A stretch of DNA of 10,883 bases from Candidatus Izemoplasma sp. (GTDB lineage Bacteria; Bacillota_I; Bacilli_A; Izemoplasmatales; Izemoplasmataceae): assembly GCA_021736285.1 (NCBI GenBank), contig JAIPGE010000031.1:1-10883 (forward strand). Reading direction: 5' to 3'. Of this stretch, positions 6,112 through 10,883 are shown one piece after another. A program made the position numbers and the translations under genes. The stretch's first letter is position 1. Each line of letters starts with the position of its first letter. Below the pieces are notes generated by a model. That model searched no databases and had not been told where the DNA came from. It saw nothing but the letters and a program-made list of their open reading frames with translations.

Positions 6112-9100
6112 ATGGCTTTGCAACAAGATAAATTATTATATGAATTAGATAAGTTACGAGATAACTTACATTATCATCATCATTTAAAATCACCAACGGC
6201 CATATGTAGTGATAACGCATTACGCGAAATCGCCGAAAAAATGCCACTCAAAGCGAGTGACTTTTTAGCAATTTCAGGTATTAACCAAATCTTTATCAAA
6301 CGCTACGGCACAGATTTTTTACAAGTGATAAAAACCTACAATCAAACAATCAATCATGAAAAATCATTAACAAAAGATGCATACCAAGTGCTAGATCATT
6401 ATAAAGACCGACTTACCAATTTAAACAGACGAAACAAAAACCTCTATATGGGTAGAACCACCAAACGTCATAGTATCGATATGACACTCTTGACAGATGT
6501 CTTAGAATTGAAAGATTTTTTAACCAACAATCATAAAAAAGTCATTAATCTACCAGACACTGACGATACACTTTACCGTCATGTCACAACATTATACCGC
6601 GAGGTCAACAAACAAGAAAAAGAACTTGGATCCTATGAGCTCTATTTGGCATATCCGTATATTGAAGGTGTCTTCAAACAAGATAGTTTCGCCTTAAGGG
6701 CACCACTTGCCTATATTCCCGTTAAGATGATACGCGATAAAAAGCAGTTTAAAATTAAAAAAGATGATGAAAAAGATATTGTTTTAAACAGGGATTTGTT
6801 GCTCGCAACACAAAAGTTCTTACAAAGTACAATTAGCGACTCACCATTTATTAAAAAACTCGATAAAAGAACCTTAGTAAATGAGATTATACCTTTTTTT
6901 GAAAGTACCGGATTAAACATCAAACGACCTAAAATAAACTATGATTTCACACCGTTTGAAAGTTACCGTAAAGATGACTTTCGAAAACAACGTTCTGGCG
7001 TTTTTCATATCTCTGAAATGATGGTTTTAGGACGCTATAAACGCCATTCATCAATGATTCAACGGGATATGGATCATATTTTAGATCAAAAGACATATAA
7101 TGATTTATTAGAAGGTTTGATTGAAGAAGACCATTTGTATGATATCGAAAAACGGATTCCATTTGACCAACAAAACATAAAAATCAATGAAGCTGAACTG
7201 GCCTTTTTAAGTGAGGTTAATTATTCTCAAGAACACGTTATTCAAGCATTAAACCATACGAATAAACTTGTTATTTGGGGACCACCAGGAACGGGTAAAA
7301 GTCAAACCATCACAAATCTAATTGCGTCACGTATTTTAAAAGGTGAGAATGTCCTTGTTGTAAGTGAAAAGAAAGTTGCCCTTGATGTTATTTATTCTAG
7401 ATTAAAGCAACTCAGTGACTACACCCTCTTTTTAGACGACGCTGAAGACAAGCAATCATTTTTTCATCAACTCGAGCAATTTATTGATCCCGCACCACCA
7501 ATCAGAACAATTAGTAATGACATTGATACCTTAGAAGATGACATTGAAGCGTTATTACAATTACTTGATGAGGCATTAACCTTAATCTATGATACAAAGT
7601 TAGACAACGTTCCAATCCATAAACTCTATGACCGTTATATTATCGACCGTAAGGTCAATCCTAAATTAACACCAAAAACCGTTTATCAAATCTTAAAGGA
7701 TACTTTCAAACAACCAACTGTTGCATTGTTTGAAAAGTTCGAAAAAACATTTAGACGCAACAAACGCCTAAGAGAATTAATCGCTTATGATAAAATTATC
7801 AAGCAATATGGTCACTTAAAGCAATTCAATTTAAAGTTAACCCGCTCTGAACAAGTTGATTTTAAAGCCTTTCATCAAGCATATGATGAAGCACTAAGAG
7901 ACTATGAAGACACTTGGGTATTTAAAGGACATGTAAAACGCAAATTCATTCGCAATCATAAAAAAGCGTTACGATTCTTTATTCCCAAACGGCGTCACCA
8001 TCGAAAATATTTAACAACATTGTTTACCGACGATACTTTACATCAATTTTTTGTGACGTATCTCGGTAGATGGCATCTAATACAAAAACATTATAATGCC
8101 CTTGATGCAGAAATGAAACAATTTGTGCGATTGTTACATACCAATCAAACGTTATCTCAAATTGATAATATCGCTAGTCACCGTAAATACTTATTTGATG
8201 CGTTTTATACTGGGTTTTTAGAAGCCTTTGAAGCTGAGCATCAAGGGGTTATTGAAACGCTAAAAACAGTGCACGAAGACCAACTGGAATTAGAAAAACT
8301 ACACAATCAGAAAAAACAGATGGACTACGAAAGTGTTGCGGTTAGACTCTACGAAGAAGCCCTTCATCTTAGTCACACAAAACGAATTATGGACATCAAA
8401 CGCTTATTAGAAAGCAAACACAAAATGAGTGTGCCAGCGTTCGTTTCTCATTTTCAACTTGAAATATTAAACCATATAAAAATATGGCTAATGACACCCG
8501 AAACCGTAAGTGCTATTTTACCACTTGTCTATGGTATGTTTGATACTGTTATTTTTGATGAAGCATCACAGCTGTATGTTGAAAAGGGTATTCCTGCAAT
8601 CTACCGAGCTAAGAAAGTTGTCATTGCTGGAGACACCAAGCAATTAAGACCATCATCACTGGGTATGGGTCGACTAGAAGACTTAGATGAATATTATGAA
8701 GAAGATGAATTAAAAGATCTCAGTATCGATGCCAAAAGTTTATTAGACTTAGCGCGATATAAATACCAAGAGATCATTTTGAATTATCATTATCGCTCAC
8801 GCTATGAAGAACTGATTGCGTTTTCTAACCATGCCTTCTATCAAGCAAATTTATTCGTCGCACCCAATCAACAATTACCAGATAAACCACCGATTGAATA
8901 TGTCTATGTAAAAGACGCAATTTATGACAACCGGCAAAATGAAAAAGAAGCTAAAAAAGTCATTGCGCTGATTCGTAAACTGTTTCGTGAACGCCAACAT
9001 AACGAAAGTATTGGTGTCATCACATTTAACAGTTCGCAACGTGATTTGATTGAAAATCACATCGATGAAGAACTGTTTAAACGTGGTAAATATCAAAAAT

Positions 9101-9792
9101 TATTTGAACAAGAACTTTACCGTGAAGAAGACAACGAAGATCAAAGTCTCTTTGTCAAAAATATTGAAAACGTACAAGGAGACGAACGAGACATCATCAT
9201 CTTTAGTATGGGTTATGGAAAAGACATTGATGGCAAGATTCATCGCCGCTTTGGTTGGCTCAATCAATCTGGAGGAGAAAACAGACTTAATGTAGCTATT
9301 ACTCGAGCGAAACAAAAAATCTACTTTGTGTCTAGTTTAACTCCTGAAGAACTCAAGGTCGATGATTTAAAAAGCACTGGTCCTAAATTAGTAAAAGATT
9401 ATATGCGGTACTGTATGATGATTTCAAGAAATCATCATCAAGCAGCTGAAACACTTCTCAATCAACTCTATCAAAAAGATGACGCAAAAGAAGTGCTGAA
9501 AACAGATCTTATCAGCGACTTAGAAATACGTTTAAGTCGTACAGAGACGATTCACACAAATATCGGTATTGGCAATTTCAAAATCGATTTGGCTATTTAT
9601 AACACAGAGACATCTGCCTATAAACTTGCCATTTTATGCGATGTATTGAGCAGGAATACACGTAAAGATATCTACCATCAAACCAACTACCTAAAAGCAA
9701 GAGGATGGGAAGTATACCGCGTCTTTTCAAGTGAGTATTACAAAGATCCGAATAAAGTAATACGCGAGATTCGTAAACAATACGACCACTAG
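6112..9792 (+). CDS. HRDC domain / UPF1-DNA2-like superfamily 1 helicase with C-terminal Vsr-like nuclease domain
   Basis: This 1226-residue protein is predicted to be an ATP-dependent nucleic-acid helicase or translocase. Residues about 5-75 read as an HRDC domain (LLYELDKLRDN, DNALREIAEKMP, ISGINQIFIKRYG), a nucleic-acid-binding module usual at the end of RecQ helicases. SF1 motifs follow: Q motif near 373, Walker A GPPGTGKS (390-397), motif Ia VLVVSEKKVALD, Walker B DEASQ (816-820), motif III GDTKQLRPS (840-848), motif IV YHYRS (892-896), motif V VQGDERD (1021-1027) and motif VI NVAITRAK (1060-1067). About 400 mostly helical residues between motifs Ia and II include a basic patch (604-635). 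The C-terminus (about 1140-1226) resembles the MTES_1575/Vsr-type endonuclease fold, with Asp1159 (KIDLAI) and RGWEVYRVFSSEYY, but the usual I-E-x-D-G reads I-L-C-D-V (Leu1175, Asp1177). Nuclease activity is therefore doubtful. It is monocistronic; repair or defence roles are possible but not shown. Confidence 0.93.
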   Translation: MALQQDKLLYELDKLRDNLHYHHHLKSPTAICSDNALREIAEKMPLKASDFLAISGINQIFIKRYGTDFLQVIKTYNQTINHEKSLTKDAYQVLDHYKDRLTNLNRRNKNLYMGRTTKRHSIDMTLLTDVLELKDFLTNNHKKVINLPDTDDTLYRHVTTLYREVNKQEKELGSYELYLAYPYIEGVFKQDSFALRAPLAYIPVKMIRDKKQFKIKKDDEKDIVLNRDLLLATQKFLQSTISDSPFIKKLDKRTLVNEIIPFFESTGLNIKRPKINYDFTPFESYRKDDFRKQRSGVFHISEMMVLGRYKRHSSMIQRDMDHILDQKTYNDLLEGLIEEDHLYDIEKRIPFDQQNIKINEAELAFLSEVNYSQEHVIQALNHTNKLVIWGPPGTGKSQTITNLIASRILKGENVLVVSEKKVALDVIYSRLKQLSDYTLFLDDAEDKQSFFHQLEQFIDPAPPIRTISNDIDTLEDDIEALLQLLDEALTLIYDTKLDNVPIHKLYDRYIIDRKVNPKLTPKTVYQILKDTFKQPTVALFEKFEKTFRRNKRLRELIAYDKIIKQYGHLKQFNLKLTRSEQVDFKAFHQAYDEALRDYEDTWVFKGHVKRKFIRNHKKALRFFIPKRRHHRKYLTTLFTDDTLHQFFVTYLGRWHLIQKHYNALDAEMKQFVRLLHTNQTLSQIDNIASHRKYLFDAFYTGFLEAFEAEHQGVIETLKTVHEDQLELEKLHNQKKQMDYESVAVRLYEEALHLSHTKRIMDIKRLLESKHKMSVPAFVSHFQLEILNHIKIWLMTPETVSAILPLVYGMFDTVIFDEASQLYVEKGIPAIYRAKKVVIAGDTKQLRPSSLGMGRLEDLDEYYEEDELKDLSIDAKSLLDLARYKYQEIILNYHYRSRYEELIAFSNHAFYQANLFVAPNQQLPDKPPIEYVYVKDAIYDNRQNEKEAKKVIALIRKLFRERQHNESIGVITFNSSQRDLIENHIDEELFKRGKYQKLFEQELYREEDNEDQSLFVKNIENVQGDERDIIIFSMGYGKDIDGKIHRRFGWLNQSGGENRLNVAITRAKQKIYFVSSLTPEELKVDDLKSTGPKLVKDYMRYCMMISRNHHQAAETLLNQLYQKDDAKEVLKTDLISDLEIRLSRTETIHTNIGIGNFKIDLAIYNTETSAYKLAILCDVLSRNTRKDIYHQTNYLKARGWEVYRVFSSEYYKDPNKVIREIRKQYDH

Positions 9793-9851
9793 AAATCAAG
9801 AAAACTTAATCAAACCTTTTTCATTTTCTAGTAATTCAATGTATTATATAT

Positions 9852-9880
9852 AAAAAGTGGTTTTTAGGAACCGCTTTTTT
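9852..9880 (+). terminator. Intrinsic terminator after the helicase gene
   Basis: AAAAAGTGGTT (9852-9862) pairs with AACCGCTTTTT (9869-9879), with one wobble and a 6-base loop. The T run extends to 9880. It lies 59 bases after the helicase stop and before the phosphatase promoter. Confidence 0.88.
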
Positions 9881-9923
9881 GAAAACACTTGCATTGTTTT
9901 GGACTGGACCTTTAAATAAGATA

Positions 9924-9932
9924 TGTTATACT
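9924..9932 (+). promoter_or_regulatory. Extended -10 promoter of the HAD phosphatase
   Basis: TGT-TATACT forms an extended -10 just upstream of the GAGGTG ribosome binding site (9944-9949). No clear -35 is seen. Its overlap with the in-frame upstream ATG at 9923 argues that this ATG is not the start. Confidence 0.6.
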
Positions 9933-9955
9933 TATTTTTGGATGAGGTGATTCTT

Positions 9956-10741
9956 ATGAAGAAATTATTTGCCTTTGATGTCGATGGGACACTGTATGAT
10001 CATGTCACAGGAGAAGTGCCTAAGCGTGCATTGGATGCGATTAAAATATTAAAAAAACAAGGCCATATTGTAGGTATCGCAACAGGACGAAACAAACGTC
10101 AATTAAATAAAGCAATAAGTGACACTAGTCTCTTTGATTTTATTATTTTAGTTAATGGGGGATACTTAGAAATTCATGGCGAAAAAGTCTATGACCAACA
10201 ATTTTCATTTCAACAAAAGAAACGGTTATGTGATTTGTTTGATCGGTTAGAATATGCCTATGGTATCACTACCGATCACCATTTATATGCTAATAATCCA
10301 ATGGCAAAAGGTGTTCAATATGTCATCGAAAACTTTCATGTCATCACACCCGAACAACATGATGCCTTATATGAATTGCCGGTATATCAATTTTCTGTTT
10401 ATGAACATGCAGATACGATTAAAGATTATGCCTTCTTAGACAAAGAATACCAAATTCATTCGCTAGGAGAATATGGATACGATATGGTCATTCCCGGGGT
10501 AAACAAAGCAACCACACTTAACAAAGTTTCGGAGCATTTCAAGATTGATCAAAAAGACACAATTGTCTTTGGTGATTCGGATAATGATCAAGAAATGGTC
10601 AAGCACGCAGGACTTGGTATTGCGATGGAAAACGGCAGTGATCGAACGATTAAACTTGCAAAAAGAATTGCGAAAGCACCCCATAAAGATGGGATATATC
10701 AAATGATTAAAGACTTGGGTTATATCAATGAAGATGCTTAA
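9956..10741 (+). CDS. Cof-type HAD-IIB family phosphatase
   Basis: This 261-residue protein is a haloacid dehalogenase-superfamily hydrolase of the Cof/HAD-IIB type. These are cytosolic Mg2+-dependent phosphatases that act through a phospho-aspartate intermediate on sugar phosphates, flavin or pyridoxal phosphates and similar metabolites. All four motifs are intact: DVDGT with nucleophile Asp8 and acid/base Asp10, motif II Thr43 (IATGR), motif III Lys184 (VNKATT) and motif IV GDSDND (206-211; Asp207, Asp211). The C2 cap lies between motifs II and III. The trailing GIAMENGSD and KDGIYQMI stretches are typical of the family. I chose the ATG at 9956 because GAGGTG lies 6 bases before it. The ATG at 9923 would add 11 residues, has no ribosome binding site and sits inside the promoter. 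An IS3-family element abuts the 3' end, leaving about 5 bases after the TAA stop. Substrate is not predictable. Confidence 0.95.
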   Translation: MKKLFAFDVDGTLYDHVTGEVPKRALDAIKILKKQGHIVGIATGRNKRQLNKAISDTSLFDFIILVNGGYLEIHGEKVYDQQFSFQQKKRLCDLFDRLEYAYGITTDHHLYANNPMAKGVQYVIENFHVITPEQHDALYELPVYQFSVYEHADTIKDYAFLDKEYQIHSLGEYGYDMVIPGVNKATTLNKVSEHFKIDQKDTIVFGDSDNDQEMVKHAGLGIAMENGSDRTIKLAKRIAKAPHKDGIYQMIKDLGYINEDA

Positions 10742-10782
10742 TATAATGAACTTGTCAAGTGTTCATAGACACTAAAAAGAAA

Positions 10783-10883
10783 TTAATTGAACCCCAGTTC
10801 AAGCCTAGCTTGTATTGGGGTTTTGTATTGTAAACTATAAGCTAATCTTTCATGATTAAAGTAATAGAAGAAATCTTCTATTG
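10783..10883 (-). CDS. IS3-family transposase (OrfB/integrase core), C-terminal fragment cut by window edge
   Basis: Reading the - strand from 10881 gives 32 residues and a TAA stop (10783-10785). It contains YYFNHERLAYSLQYKTPIQA and then RLELGF. This matches the conserved C-terminal tail of IS3/IS150-type DDE transposases: Y-x-N-x-x-R, a short helix, then the x-x-T-P-x-x-x-R motif. The catalytic D-D-E core, and any upstream orfA with a frameshift, would lie to the right of the window. The frame is open to the edge, so this is truncation by the window, not evidence of a pseudogene. Whether the element is intact cannot be judged here. Confidence 0.85.
   Translation of the reverse strand, partial: IEDFFYYFNHERLAYSLQYKTPIQARLELGFN
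10790..10824. terminator. Two-stage hairpin inside the transposase 3' end, weak terminator candidate
   Basis: AACCCCA (10790-10796) pairs with TGGGGTT (10816-10822), and an inner CAAGC/GCTTG stem (10800-10804 with 10808-10812) sits above a 3x3 internal loop. Four T's follow on the + strand. It overlaps the transposase coding end. It could stop phosphatase transcription from entering the IS, but the U tract is short and it may be coding coincidence. Confidence 0.35.

Larger units (their letters stand above)
10747..10883 (-). mobile_element. End of an IS3-family insertion sequence (transposase-distal end, right part outside window)
   Basis: The element is inferred from a - strand transposase tail running in from the right edge. 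The likely boundary is the TGAAC at 10747: IS3-family ends normally begin TG, the distance from the transposase stop (36 bases) suits an IS terminus, and the phosphatase stop lies just outside it. The terminal 19 bases form an imperfect palindrome (10747-10765) with a perfect core ACTTGTCAAGT. The other terminal repeat and the target duplication are not in the window, so the exact boundary is tentative. Confidence 0.65.

Noticed and set aside
9050..9315. Short open frames on both strands inside the helicase gene
   Set aside because: They overlap conserved helicase motifs V and VI in the main frame and have no independent start signals.
9923..9955. Upstream in-frame ATG that would extend the HAD phosphatase by 11 residues
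   Set aside because: It has no ribosome binding site, overlaps the extended -10 promoter, and adds residues before the MKKLFAFDVDGT start typical of the family.

Overview
The window looks like chromosomal DNA of an AT-rich, low-G+C Gram-positive-type bacterium (Firmicutes or a free-living Mollicutes relative such as the Izemoplasma/Haloplasma/Acholeplasma area). This rests on the strong A+T bias, AGGAGG-like ribosome binding sites, TATAAT-type promoters, compact U-tract terminators and protein families. The placement is inference, not a database result. The genes read cleanly with TGA as stop and TGG as the only Trp codon, yet every stop codon in the window is TAA or TAG.

Layout. (1) Positions 1-2855, + strand: the 3' part of a large, very acidic, lysine-poor, cysteine-paired repeat protein, almost certainly extracellular. 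Its reading frame is open to the left edge, so the real start lies outside. It begins with 16-residue LDENGDPI-type repeats, continues with beta-rich sequence, then carries eight closely spaced cysteine pairs that seem to form four units of about 120 residues. (2) A bidirectional terminator at 2874-2909 separates it from a convergent aldo/keto reductase gene on the - strand (2936-3775). (3) A divergent spacer (3776-4063) leads to a two-gene + strand operon: a VanZ-like membrane protein and a membrane-anchored degenerate-GGDEF/EAL protein, predicted to be a cyclic-di-GMP phosphodiesterase. Their coding regions overlap. The operon ends at a hairpin terminator (6018-6043). (4) Positions 6112-9792: a 1226-residue single-gene unit encoding an HRDC domain, a UPF1/DNA2-like superfamily 1 helicase and a C-terminal Vsr/MTES_1575-like nuclease fold that seems to lack one acidic residue. 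It has its own promoter and terminator. (5) Positions 9956-10741: a Cof-type HAD phosphatase. (6) From about 10747 to the right edge: the end of an IS3-family insertion sequence, with the last 33 codons of its transposase on the - strand. The IS starts about 5 bases after the phosphatase stop codon.

Apart from the VanZ/EAL pair, the genes look like independent transcription units, each with its own promoter and/or terminator. I see no defence island, CRISPR array or tRNA/rRNA gene. The least explained items are the cysteine-paired surface protein and the architecture of the HRDC-helicase-nuclease protein.
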